A stretch of 64,000 nt of DNA from Herbidospora yilanensis (GCF_001570565.1 NZ_BBXE01000036.1:60656-124655); one strand, 5' to 3'. Counted from the stretch's first letter, positions 38,774-46,837 are shown. Notes: generated from the letters alone by a model not told the origin. Program-made: numbers and translations.

Positions 38774-40884
38774 CGCCCGCCTCCCACGGTGACCGTCGGG
38801 ACCTGCTGCTGGGAGGGCCGGTAGCGACCGTTGAACCCGCTGCCGGGCTCGGCGGTGGCCACGTTCGGCAGCGTCCAGGAAGGCCGCTCCTCCATTGCCT
38901 GCTGGTGCTCGTACGGGTCGACGATCGAGTCGCGGCGCCGGTCCATGACGCCGCGGGACCGCAGCGCCGACAGCAGGATCAGCAGGATCACGCCGGCCCA
39001 GATCACGTTCATGGGCTTGACGTACCGCTTGACCTTGCTCCAGAAGGTCGAGGTGTCGACCCACCGCTTCTCGTCGTTGTTGTGGTCGTTCACGTCACCG
39101 CTCGACCGGGCGGTGCTGACCGCGCTGGTGCCGGCGCCGACGATCGTGTTGCGGGCGATCTCCGAGCCGTCGGCCGCGCCGACGACGGTGACGCCGTGGG
39201 CGTTCGGGTCCTTGAGGGTGGTGATCTTGTTGCCGATCACCTGGCCGTTGGAGTCGCGCAGGTACACGCCCGTCGGGGCGCCGGTGATCGTGTTGCCGGA
39301 GACGTGGGCGTTGGTCACGCCGTCGCGCAGCGCGATGCCCTGACGCTTCTGGTCGGTCACCTTGTTGCCGGACAACTGCACGGCCTCGGCGCCGGCGCGG
39401 ACCACGATGCCCATGTCGCCGCCGACGACCTCGCTGGTCTGCACGGCCTGCCGGATGCCTCCCAGCACCTCGATGCCGTAGCGGCCGTTGTTCCTGGCCG
39501 TGCTGTTGTTGACCGAGCTGTCGCCGTAGACCGCCAGCGACTCGCCCGAGGCCGACGGCCCCCTGGCGAGCGCCCGGCCGTCGAGAGTGAAGCCGTTGCG
39601 CCCGTTGCCCTCGGCCAGGCAGTCGTTGACCTGGACCTTCTCGGTGGCCCGGGAGAGCACGAAGCCGTCGCCGCCGCTGCCGGTCACCTCGGTGTGGGAG
39701 ATGGTGGCGTTCTTGGCGAAGCGGTGCATGAACACGCCGTGGACGATGCTGTCGCGGACCTTGGTGTTGACGATCTGCGTCTGGTTCGAGCCCGAGACGA
39801 ACAACCCGTAGGCGTCGCCGGTGATGACGCTGTTCTCGACCTTGCCGGTGACCAGCTCGTCGGCCGGCACGCGGGTGGCGGTGCCGGGGCCGATCGGATA
39901 GGTCTCCACGTCGCCGTAGCTGCCGCCGCCCGGGTCCTTGGTGTTGCGGGCCAGCCGCTCCGCCTTGTCCTGGTGGCGCTGCGTCTTGGTGCGGTGACGG
40001 TTCACCGACGACGGGCGCTCGGTGCCGGTCAGCGAGATGCCGCCGGTCCGCCCGCTCCAGAAGCCGAGGTCGGACACCTGGGCGTACACCATGTTGAACT
40101 CGCCGCCGATGGCGCGGATGTAGGCCCGGCCGTCGGCCGTGGTCAGGTCGGGCTTGCTCGCCTTGACGTCCCAGCTCGTGATCCGGACCGGCTTGGTGGC
40201 CGTGCCCTTGATGTCGATGTTGCCGCCGAAGGTGACGATCGAGCTGAAGGATCCGGGGATGCTGCCCATCCGGAGCGTCAGCGGCCCCCGGAGCTGGAGC
40301 GTCGCGCCGTCGGACACGTAGATGTGCACACCCAGCAGGTACGACCCGTCGGTCATCAGGCGGACGTACTTGCCCCTCTCGACCGCCAGGAGATCCTTCA
40401 TGGTGTACGGCTGCTCGTTGTTGCGCGCGGGCAGCACCATCGTGCGGCCGAACGACGACGAGAAGATCTGGGGCTGCTTGCGCTGGGCCGCGAAGAACCC
40501 GCCCTGCTGCAGCAGCGCGGTCAGGGCCGCCCGGGTCTGCAGGATCCGCTGGTCCTCCATGTCGACGAGCGCCGCCTGGGTCTCGGCGTCCTCATCGGAG
40601 ATCTGGATGAGCGGGTCGGGTTCCGAACTCGGGATGTCCGGGGCGTCACCCGCGGCCGCACTCGGGGCGGCGGTGGGGGCGGCGCTTGGTGCCGTGCTGT
40701 GTGCCGAGCTGGGTGCCGTGCTGGGCTTCGTGCTCGGGATGGTGTTGGTCATCCCGGTGTCGGCGGACGGACGCGCGCTCGCTGGGGGAGTCGGCGAGGG
40801 CGCGGCGGCGACGGGCGGCACACCGATCATGAGCGCGCCGAGCAGCAGGGCTCCGGCGGTCACGATGGTCCGGTTCACGGCCAT
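38770..40884 (-). CDS. Right-handed beta-helix membrane protein 1 (704 aa)
   Basis: A signal sequence or anchor (TIVTAGALLLGALMIGVPPVAAA) is followed by a Ser/Pro/Ala/Thr-rich linker (to about residue 75), then MEDQRILQTRAALTALLQQGG, a beta-rich domain, a long beta-helix (GISLTGTERPSS, VRDSIVHGVFMHRFAKNATISH, NTITGAPTGVYLRDSNG), a C-terminal membrane helix around residues 625-643 (NVIWAGVILLILLSAL), and a cytoplasmic tail with VDPYEHQQAMEERPSW. The repeated NHG/GNxI turns are those of mannuronan C5-epimerase (AlgG-like) and PbH1 proteins, so polymer epimerisation is a reasonable guess. Its ATG shares one base with the glycosyltransferase stop. Confidence 0.88.
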   Translation of the reverse strand: MAVNRTIVTAGALLLGALMIGVPPVAAAPSPTPPASARPSADTGMTNTIPSTKPSTAPSSAHSTAPSAAPTAAPSAAAGDAPDIPSSEPDPLIQISDEDAETQAALVDMEDQRILQTRAALTALLQQGGFFAAQRKQPQIFSSSFGRTMVLPARNNEQPYTMKDLLAVERGKYVRLMTDGSYLLGVHIYVSDGATLQLRGPLTLRMGSIPGSFSSIVTFGGNIDIKGTATKPVRITSWDVKASKPDLTTADGRAYIRAIGGEFNMVYAQVSDLGFWSGRTGGISLTGTERPSSVNRHRTKTQRHQDKAERLARNTKDPGGGSYGDVETYPIGPGTATRVPADELVTGKVENSVITGDAYGLFVSGSNQTQIVNTKVRDSIVHGVFMHRFAKNATISHTEVTGSGGDGFVLSRATEKVQVNDCLAEGNGRNGFTLDGRALARGPSASGESLAVYGDSSVNNSTARNNGRYGIEVLGGIRQAVQTSEVVGGDMGIVVRAGAEAVQLSGNKVTDQKRQGIALRDGVTNAHVSGNTITGAPTGVYLRDSNGQVIGNKITTLKDPNAHGVTVVGAADGSEIARNTIVGAGTSAVSTARSSGDVNDHNNDEKRWVDTSTFWSKVKRYVKPMNVIWAGVILLILLSALRSRGVMDRRRDSIVDPYEHQQAMEERPSWTLPNVATAEPGSGFNGRYRPSQQQVPTVTVGGGR

Positions 40885-42149
40885 CAGGCCAGTCCCTGCA
40901 GCGTCGCGGCCGTCTGGCCCTCCGAACCCGCCTGGTCGGCCTTGCGGGTCAGCCAGCCCTGCTTGTTCATGGTGATGAACGCGTAGAGCTTGATCGGCAG
41001 CGCGATCCCGATGATGACCAGGGTCGTCAGCGGCAGCAGGAGGATCTCCTGCGGGTGGCGCCTGAGGTGCGACCAGCCCCGGATGCCGCGGCCGATCAGC
41101 AACCAGCCGACGCAGGTGCCGATGCCCCAGGGGGTCAGCTCCAGGCGGCTGAAGAACAGGTAGCCGAGCGTGACGCCCATGGTGACCGGGGTGAGCAGGA
41201 TCTGCAGCACGGTGACCTTGGTGACCAGCGGCGTCTTCCACAACCAGCCCTTCCACAGGGCGGTCAGGTAGCAGCGGTAGGAGTTGCGGCTCCAGCGGAT
41301 GCGCTGCTTGAAGAAGGCCCGGAACGAGCTCGGGAACATCGAGATCGCCCGCGCCGACGACTGGTGCACGGTCTTGTAACCGGAGGCCAGCACCAGCCAG
41401 GTGAGCCGCCCGTCGTCGCCGGCGATGCAGCGGCGGCCGAGGAAGAACTCGTTCTCCAGGTGGTGGACGACCGGCAGGATCGCCGACCGGCGGTAGGCGG
41501 CGGTGCGGCCGGACAGGCAGGCCACGCCACCACGGCTGCCCATGGCCGGCACGTAGTCGTAGTAACGCAGGTTGACCAGCCAGTCGGCGATGCGCCGCCA
41601 GACGCTGGTGGTGCGCTGGAACACGTTCTGCTGGGTGCCGACGCCACCGACCTGCGGGTCTTCGAACGGCATCTGCACGGCGTCGAGCAGGCCGGGCTCC
41701 CACCAGGTGTCGGAGTCGGCGAACACCACGATGTCGCCGCGGGCGGCCCGGATGCCGACCCCCAGCGCCGACCGCTTGCCGGAGTGTTCGTAGACGAGCA
41801 CGCGCAGCCGGGGGTCGTTGACCTCCCGCAGCTTGGCGTGACATTCGGTGTCCGCGACGTCCACGACGATGATCACTTCGCCCGGGTTCTGGGCGAGCCA
41901 GCTCCCCAGGCACCGGACCAGGATCTCGGCGTCCTCACGGAACGACGGCACCACGACCGAGACGGACGCGCGGTAACCGTTGACGACGGGCTTGGCCAGC
42001 CGGGACAACACGACCCGGTAGACCCACAGACCCCAGACGAGCAGACCCGCCAACCCGAGCGGGATGATGTCCCGCCAACTCCCGTTGGCGCTCGACCTCA
42101 CCAGCCATTCATAGGCGGTGTCGAGCCAATTCGCAGAATCAGACCCCAC
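40884..42149 (-). CDS. Processive glycosyltransferase 2, hyaluronan-synthase-like (421 aa)
   Basis: An N-terminal membrane helix (IIPLGLAGLLVWGLWVYRVVL) precedes the cytosolic GT-A domain: SVVVPSFREDAEIL, the DxD-type motif FADSDTWWEPG, the acceptor region with GDDGRLTWLVL, and QRIRWSRN, the Q/R-x-x-R-W signature of processive synthases. Four membrane helices follow. Enzymes of this set polymerise a sugar and push the chain through the membrane. With ugd in the operon, glucuronate is the likely (or one) substrate. This is the first gene of the operon. Confidence 0.92.
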   Translation of the reverse strand: MGSDSANWLDTAYEWLVRSSANGSWRDIIPLGLAGLLVWGLWVYRVVLSRLAKPVVNGYRASVSVVVPSFREDAEILVRCLGSWLAQNPGEVIIVVDVADTECHAKLREVNDPRLRVLVYEHSGKRSALGVGIRAARGDIVVFADSDTWWEPGLLDAVQMPFEDPQVGGVGTQQNVFQRTTSVWRRIADWLVNLRYYDYVPAMGSRGGVACLSGRTAAYRRSAILPVVHHLENEFFLGRRCIAGDDGRLTWLVLASGYKTVHQSSARAISMFPSSFRAFFKQRIRWSRNSYRCYLTALWKGWLWKTPLVTKVTVLQILLTPVTMGVTLGYLFFSRLELTPWGIGTCVGWLLIGRGIRGWSHLRRHPQEILLLPLTTLVIIGIALPIKLYAFITMNKQGWLTRKADQAGSEGQTAATLQGLA

Positions 42150-42233
42150 GACCTTGTTCTCCTGAGCTTTTCCGCACGCGAGAGAATGCCCCGAGTCGTT
42201 CCGGATCTCAGAGAATGAGATGACCGGCGGAGC

Positions 42234-42282
42234 ACACTATTAGTTCGGCTTTGATGTCAACTTCCGAATCGAAGTCGATTCG
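42234..42282 (-). promoter_or_regulatory. Probable promoter and operator of the exopolysaccharide operon
   Basis: On the minus strand TTGACA (42255-42260) and TAGTGT (42234-42239) are 15 bases apart, slightly short for a -35/-10 pair. Directly upstream of the -35 box is an 18-bp near-perfect palindrome, CGAATCGA at 42265-42272 and TCGATTCG at 42275-42282, which a regulator could bind. The transcript would start about 85 bases before the glycosyltransferase ATG. Confidence 0.5.
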
Positions 42283-43104
42283 TGTCCGGGCCCCCTATTG
42301 GGGGGTGAGCCCGGCTGCCGTGCCGAGACGGCGGGCCCGGTGGCCGCGGGCCGGGGAAAAATCAGCGGATCTCACGCTGGTCCTCTCGCGTGGCATGGGA
42401 GGGAGATTGTCGGGATCCGCGCCTGGCCGGCTGCGAAGAGTCACAGCTGGAACAGGTGCCACAGCAGTCCCGAGGTGTACCGTTCCATAAGCTAATTTCG
42501 GGATAAGTGGGGTGTCAACGGGCCTGTCGTTGAAACTTTTATCTGTGGGGATCTCGGGGTCTGAGGTAAACACGGCGCGACGTGTGACTTTCCTGGTGGG
42601 GGGCGGTTGGGGCTCCAGGTAGGGGGCTCGTGCACCCGTCCGGGGCGTGGTTCTTCGCAGCAGAATTCACGTGCGTGTAACCATCGCTCGGATAAATGCC
42701 GAAACATGATCGTTATCGAATCCGGGTAAACCTTCGGGCGCTTCTGTAGGTGATCACTTACTTCGGGTTCCGAAGGATGATCACGCGGGCGTGCGCACCG
42801 CGGGGGCTGGGCGAGCACACCCGCGTGATCGTGGGGTGGGGCAGTTGGTCTTTGAGAGCTTACGGGGGGTTCGATGAGCTTTGTGGGGGTTTTGGGGTCA
42901 GGGTAGCCGTACTACCTGAAAACTCCCTGGGTGGGGCGGCCGTTCGCGGGGGTCGGACGCGGTGCCGGCCGCCGGGCCGGGCTCAGGAGTGGTGCGCTGG
43001 GCCGGGGCCGCGACGGGTCGGATCGCGGTCCCGGGCGTCGGACTGGGGATCGTGCGCGGACGGCTCGCGGGGTCTTCGCGGGGTCCCGGCCGGTGGGTCG
43101 TGGC
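42283..43104. other. Non-coding region upstream of the exopolysaccharide operon
   Basis: About 820 bases without a gene that I can support: open frames lack the GC bias at third positions seen everywhere else. The region has several G-runs (for example around 42870-42900) and lower GC in 42480-42780. It contains the hairpin listed at 42779-42830 and a C/G-run hairpin near 42286-42312. It could hold a regulatory RNA, but I cannot show one. Confidence 0.5.
42779..42830. repeat. Long inverted repeat in the non-coding region
   Basis: Sixteen-base arms (GATCACGCGGGCGTGC at 42779-42794, GCACACCCGCGTGATC at 42815-42830) with one mismatch and a 20-base loop. The outer ends carry GATCAC; a palindromic GTGATCAC also occurs 22 bases to the left, at 42750-42757. 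Confidence 0.6.
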
Positions 43105-44076
43105 TCAGAACATCGAGATGTGAACGTGGTCATAGTGGTTGGCGGTGTTGCCGCCCCGGTTGCTCATGAAGCGCCAGCCGGTGCCGCTGTTGATGCGCTG
43201 CCGCCAGATGACGTACTTCACGCCGAGCTTGGTGCGGTTCTTCAGGGCCCACTCGGCGAGCTGGTCGCCGAGGACCTTGGCCGAACCGGTGGCCATCGCG
43301 CCGCCGGTCGTCATCATGAAGTCGCAGGCGCGGCCGAGCGGGTGCTCGCCCATCGTGTCGACGCGGAAGCAGCCGATGGAGTTGCTCAGCTTGAAGGCCG
43401 ACTTGGCCTCCTCGCGCATCAGGCGGGTGCGGGCGGTGATGTTGTCGGCGCCGGTCGGCAGCTGGGGGGCCCAGCCGCCGTTGGCGAGCTTGCCGGGGCC
43501 GATCGGGATCAGGTCGTCGAGCCGGTCCTTGATGTCATCGATCAGGTCCTCCGCCTCCACGCGGCGCCTCTCGATGTCTTTGGACTTCTTGTCGATCTCG
43601 GCGATCAGGCCCTTGGCCTCGGCGGCCGCCTGCGCCCGCGCCTGCTCCTTCTGCTTGTAGTTGCGCACGATCGCGGCCTGCTCGTTGCCGAGCTGCATCG
43701 CGAGCGGCGACATGCCCATGCCGGGCGGCAGCACGATCCCGCCGTTGCCGGGGATCGACTGGTAGCTGAGGCCGGCCAGCCGGGCCATCTCGCGCTGGGC
43801 CGCCGCGAAGTCGGCGTGCGCCTTCTCCAGTTTGGCCTGCGCGGCCTTGGACGCGTTCTTGGCCTCGGCGAGGTCGTCGCGCGCCGCGTGATATTGGGCG
43901 ATCAGCGAGTTGACCTTCTTCTCCAGGCTGGAGAGCTGCTTGCGCAGTTTGTCGGCGTCGGGCTTGGGGGCCGCGACAGCGGGGCCGGGCACCAGCGCGG
44001 CGCAGAAAGCGGCCACCAGGGCCGCCACCGGAAGGAGGATCAACCGGCGATTGCGACGGTGCGTCGTGGCGGGCAG
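43105..44076 (-). CDS. Secreted coiled-coil cell-wall protein with C-terminal peptidase-like domain (323 aa)
   Basis: A basic start (THRRNRR) and hydrophobic segment (LILLPVAALVAAFCAALV) ending PAVAAPK form a signal peptide. A long coiled coil follows (LRKQLSSLEKKVNSLIAQY to EAEDLIDDIKDRLDDL). The C-terminal 110 residues hold GEHPLGRACDFMMT and NHYDHVHISMF, whose H/D pattern fits an ARB-07466-like or LAS-type peptidoglycan domain. Similar coiled-coil proteins work in cell-wall growth. GGAGAGGAG six bases upstream points to a CTG start at 44074-44076; no in-frame ATG or GTG is better placed. A c-di-AMP-type riboswitch precedes the gene. Confidence 0.8.
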   Translation of the reverse strand: MPATTHRRNRRLILLPVAALVAAFCAALVPGPAVAAPKPDADKLRKQLSSLEKKVNSLIAQYHAARDDLAEAKNASKAAQAKLEKAHADFAAAQREMARLAGLSYQSIPGNGGIVLPPGMGMSPLAMQLGNEQAAIVRNYKQKEQARAQAAAEAKGLIAEIDKKSKDIERRRVEAEDLIDDIKDRLDDLIPIGPGKLANGGWAPQLPTGADNITARTRLMREEAKSAFKLSNSIGCFRVDTMGEHPLGRACDFMMTTGGAMATGSAKVLGDQLAEWALKNRTKLGVKYVIWRQRINSGTGWRFMSNRGGNTANHYDHVHISMF

Positions 44077-44095
44077 CGCCCACTCCTCTCCTTGT

Positions 44096-44232
44096 GCCGG
44101 CCGGGTTAGCTGACGGATTCGGGCGGAGAAGCCCGGGCGCTCGATCGCGCCTGCACCCCAGGTTCTGGTGGGTCCCCGGCTCCCGGGCGACACGCCCGGG
44201 ATTAGGCGGTCCGCCGAGGTCTCGGCGGGTTG
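44096..44232 (-). promoter_or_regulatory. c-di-AMP (ydaO/yuaA-type) riboswitch
   Basis: Read on the minus strand, the leader contains the ordered conserved blocks of the class: CCGCCTAATCC after a GGCGG hairpin, GAGCCGGGGACCCA, TGGGGTGCAGGCG, then CCCGAATCCGTCAGCTAACC, followed by the ribosome site. These blocks match the actinobacterial form found upstream of rpf and cell-wall hydrolase genes. It should sense cyclic di-AMP and control the coiled-coil cell-wall protein. The ends are approximate. Confidence 0.8.
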
Positions 44233-44292
44233 GTGTGGATAGTAATGGTAAAAACGAGGCAAGTGCTACTTGAAGTTGCGACCATACGGAGA

Positions 44293-45309
44293 TCAATCCG
44301 TGATCTGGCGCACCATCTTTCCCGATGCAGCCCTGAGCATAGAGGCCGCCTCCTCGGGCCGCACGTCGTTGACGAACGCTCCCATACCGGATTCGCTACC
44401 TGCCAGATACTTCAGCTTCTCCGGCGCCCTCCTGATGCTGAAGAGCTCCATGTGCACGTACGCCACCTCCCTTCCCCAGCGAACCGGCGCCTGGTGCCAG
44501 GCGGCCACATACGGCATGCGGACCCCGAACAACCCGTCGAGGGCCCGCAGCACCCCGGTGTAGAGCGGCCCGAACGCCGCCCGCTCCTCGGGGGTGAGCG
44601 AGGGCAGGTCGGGCGCCTGCCGGTGGGGATAGAGGTGCACCTCGAACGGATACCGCGCGGCTCTCGGTACGAAGGCCGTCCAGTGGTCGTTCGCGGCGAC
44701 CACCCGCTCCCCGGCACGCTCCTCCGCCACCACGGCCGCGAGCGACCCGGGCCGGGCGACGGTGAGCATCCGCTGGGTGCGGGGTGTCACATAGGGATAC
44801 GCATAGATCTGCCCATGCGGATGGGGCAAAGTGATGCCGATTTCGGCGCCCCGGTTCTCGAAGCAGAAGACCTGCTCCACCCCGTCGAGCCGGGACAACT
44901 CGCGGGTGCGGTCGACCCAGGCGTCCATCACCAGCCCGGCCCGCTCGTCGCTCAGGCCGGCGAACGAGGCGTCGTGGTCGTCGGTGAAGCAGACCACCTC
45001 GCAACGCCCGATGGGGCCGCTGAAGGAGGGGAACCGGTTCTCGAACACGGCCACGTCGTAGGCCGAGGGGATCTCCGACCAGGGGCGGCCGGGGCAGAGC
45101 GGGCACTCCTCGGGCGGCGGGAGATGGGTGCGGGTCTGCCGGTGGCCGGCGACGGCCACCCACTCGTCGAGGACGGGGTCGTGCCGCAGTTCCGAGGGTT
45201 CGGGCCGGGGCGGCAGGTCGCGCAGGTCCTTGGCGGAGTGGTCGCGGGGGACGAGGTCGAAGTAGAGGAGCTCCCGGCCGTCGGCCAGATGGGTCAGATG
45301 GCGGTTCAT
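44293..45309 (-). CDS. galT: Galactose-1-phosphate uridylyltransferase
   Basis: It swaps UMP between UDP-glucose and galactose 1-phosphate in the Leloir pathway. Seen: the zinc-region CPLCPGR, the Asn-rich ENRFPSF motif, and the active-site PHPHGQIYAYPY with the nucleophilic His. The length of 338 residues is standard for the actinobacterial form. Its ATG overlaps the DeoR gene stop by four bases. Control by that regulator is likely. No galK or galE follows. Confidence 0.94.
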   Translation of the reverse strand: MNRHLTHLADGRELLYFDLVPRDHSAKDLRDLPPRPEPSELRHDPVLDEWVAVAGHRQTRTHLPPPEECPLCPGRPWSEIPSAYDVAVFENRFPSFSGPIGRCEVVCFTDDHDASFAGLSDERAGLVMDAWVDRTRELSRLDGVEQVFCFENRGAEIGITLPHPHGQIYAYPYVTPRTQRMLTVARPGSLAAVVAEERAGERVVAANDHWTAFVPRAARYPFEVHLYPHRQAPDLPSLTPEERAAFGPLYTGVLRALDGLFGVRMPYVAAWHQAPVRWGREVAYVHMELFSIRRAPEKLKYLAGSESGMGAFVNDVRPEEAASMLRAASGKMVRQITD

Positions 45310-46082
45310 GCGGGTTCGGCGACGATCAGCTCGCCGACGTGGCCGGCCAGTTCGTCGCGCCCCTCCTTGTCCAGGCCGGAATCGGTGACGAGAACGTTGG
45401 CCCGGTCGAGCCGGGCGATGGTGGAGATGCCGACGGTGCCCCACTTGGTGTGGTCGGCCAGCACCACGAGCTGCTGCGCGGCGGCCACCAGCTCGCGGTC
45501 GGTCTCGGCCTCCAGCAGGTTGGGGGTGGTGAACCCGGCCCGCGCGTTCATGCCGTGGACGCCGAGGACGAGTGTGTCGACGTTGAGCGATCTGATCGCC
45601 TGGACCGCGATCGGCCCGACGAGGGCGTCGGACGGCGTGCGCACACCCCCCACCAGGATGATCGTCTGGCCGGGCCGCCCGGACCGGTGGAACACCTCGG
45701 CCACCCTGACCGAGTTGGTGATGACCGTCAGGTCGGGCACGTCGACGAGATGGTGGGCGAAGGCCCAGGTCGTGGTGCCGGCCGACAGGGCGACCGCGCT
45801 GCCCGGCCGGACCAGGTGGGCGGCGGCGCGGGCGATGGCCTCCTTCTCGGCCTGCTGCCGCACCGACTTGGCGGCGAACCCGGGCTCCTCGGTCGACCCC
45901 GGCCCGGCGACGGTGGCGCCGCCGTGCACCTTCTCGATCAGGCCCCGATCGGCCAGCGCCTCAAGGTCGCGGCGGATCGTCATGTCGGAGACGCCCAGGT
46001 CGCGGACGAGGTCGGCGACCCGCACCCCGCCCGTGCGCCGGACCCGTTCGAGGATCGCCTGCTGCCGTTGCTGGGCCAGCAT
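45306..46082 (-). CDS. DeoR-family transcriptional regulator (258 aa)
   Basis: The N-terminal helix-turn-helix is MLAQQRQQAILERVRRTGGV, VADLVRDLGVSDMTIRRDLEAL and the wing LIEKVHGGATVAG. The C-terminal part is the sugar-phosphate-binding DeoRC domain (VALSAGTTTWAFAHHL, VGGVRTPSDALVGPIAVQAI). It is cotranscribed with galT, so a sugar phosphate of galactose metabolism is the likely effector. A 12-bp-arm inverted repeat directly upstream is the probable operator. Confidence 0.93.
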   Translation of the reverse strand: MLAQQRQQAILERVRRTGGVRVADLVRDLGVSDMTIRRDLEALADRGLIEKVHGGATVAGPGSTEEPGFAAKSVRQQAEKEAIARAAAHLVRPGSAVALSAGTTTWAFAHHLVDVPDLTVITNSVRVAEVFHRSGRPGQTIILVGGVRTPSDALVGPIAVQAIRSLNVDTLVLGVHGMNARAGFTTPNLLEAETDRELVAAAQQLVVLADHTKWGTVGISTIARLDRANVLVTDSGLDKEGRDELAGHVGELIVAEPA

Positions 46083-46098
46083 CGGCTCCTCCTCTCAA

Positions 46099-46139
46099 CA
46101 TGTTCCAACAAATCATCGCATAGAAAATGTTGGAACATG
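46099..46139. promoter_or_regulatory. Probable DeoR operator (inverted repeat)
   Basis: Perfect twelve-base arms CATGTTCCAACA at 46099-46110 and TGTTGGAACATG at 46128-46139 with a 17-base spacer. It starts 17 bases before the regulator ATG and lies between that gene and the divergent bL37 gene. The spacing and sequence suit a dimeric DeoR regulator controlling its own galT operon. Confidence 0.7.
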
Positions 46140-46179
46140 GGAGGTGGACAGGTGCCCACACGAGGCGCACAGTGGGCGA

Positions 46180-46257
46180 ATGGGTAAACGACAGCGCAAG
46201 TCCAAGGCCCGCCGCAAGAAGAAGGCCAACCACGGCAAGCGGCCCACGGGCCGTTAG
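46180..46257 (+). CDS. 50S ribosomal protein bL37 (25 aa)
   Basis: A very small basic protein, starting MGKRQRKSKARRKKKANHGK and ending RPTGR. It matches the pattern of the bL37 protein first seen in mycobacterial ribosomes (the ANHGKRP core is the same). It should sit in the 23S rRNA of the large subunit. No clear ribosome site is seen; GTGGGCGA precedes the ATG. It diverges from the DeoR gene. Confidence 0.8.
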   Translation: MGKRQRKSKARRKKKANHGKRPTGR

Positions 46258-46264
46258 CGGGCCG

Positions 46265-46837
46265 TCAGGAGGCCCGGCGCCCCCAGGCGGCCAGCAGCCG
46301 CGTCTGCGCGTCGGCGTTCTCCGGCACCGGCACGTGCCCGCCGATGACGCCCGAGCTGCGATAACCCTCCTCGCTGTCGGCGAACCAGGCGGCGCAGAGC
46401 GAGACGAGCTCCGGGTCGAGCCGATCGGCCACGCCGATGGCGTTCGACAGGTCCCACGTGTGGATCAGGGCGTCGGCGAACAGTTCGGTGACGTACTCGT
46501 GTCCCGGCACGTCCCCGAACGACAGGTGCACGGTCCGGTCGAGCACACCCTCCGCCGAGGCGGCGGTGACGGCGGCGTGGGCGGCGAAGTCGAACGCCTT
46601 GACGGCGTCGTCGCCGATGAGGTCGCCGTCGAAGACGTCGCCCACTTCGGCCGGGCTGCGGCCCGAGAGGAGTTCGGGGGCCCAGAGCGACTCGTAGACG
46701 AGGTGGTTCACCAGGGCGTGCACGTCCCAGTCGACACACGGCGTCGGGAGATCCCACTGGCCGGGCTTGATGAGGTGGACGCGCATACCGAAGGCGTCCA
46801 GGGCCCGGCGGTAGGCGTCCTCGATTCCGATCGTCAC
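46265..46837 (-). CDS. TIGR03086/mycothiol-dependent DinB-like isomerase family protein (190 aa)
   Basis: The N-terminal maleylpyruvate-isomerase-type domain is shown by WDLPTPCVDWDVHALVNHLV, with the metal-binding His, and by the His-Trp-Asp stretch ALIHTWDLSNAIG. The C-terminus carries the AAWGRR end usual in this family. Such proteins use mycothiol and a metal for an isomerase or transferase step. I chose the GTG at 46835-46837 (VTIGIEDAYRRAL); the frame runs further up into non-homologous sequence. Confidence 0.88.
   Translation of the reverse strand: MTIGIEDAYRRALDAFGMRVHLIKPGQWDLPTPCVDWDVHALVNHLVYESLWAPELLSGRSPAEVGDVFDGDLIGDDAVKAFDFAAHAAVTAASAEGVLDRTVHLSFGDVPGHEYVTELFADALIHTWDLSNAIGVADRLDPELVSLCAAWFADSEEGYRSSGVIGGHVPVPENADAQTRLLAAWGRRAS

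Noticed and set aside
42492..42818. A 108-residue open frame on the minus strand in the region upstream of the polysaccharide operon
   Set aside because: Pro- and Arg-rich low-complexity translation, no ribosome site, and no GC bias at third codon positions.
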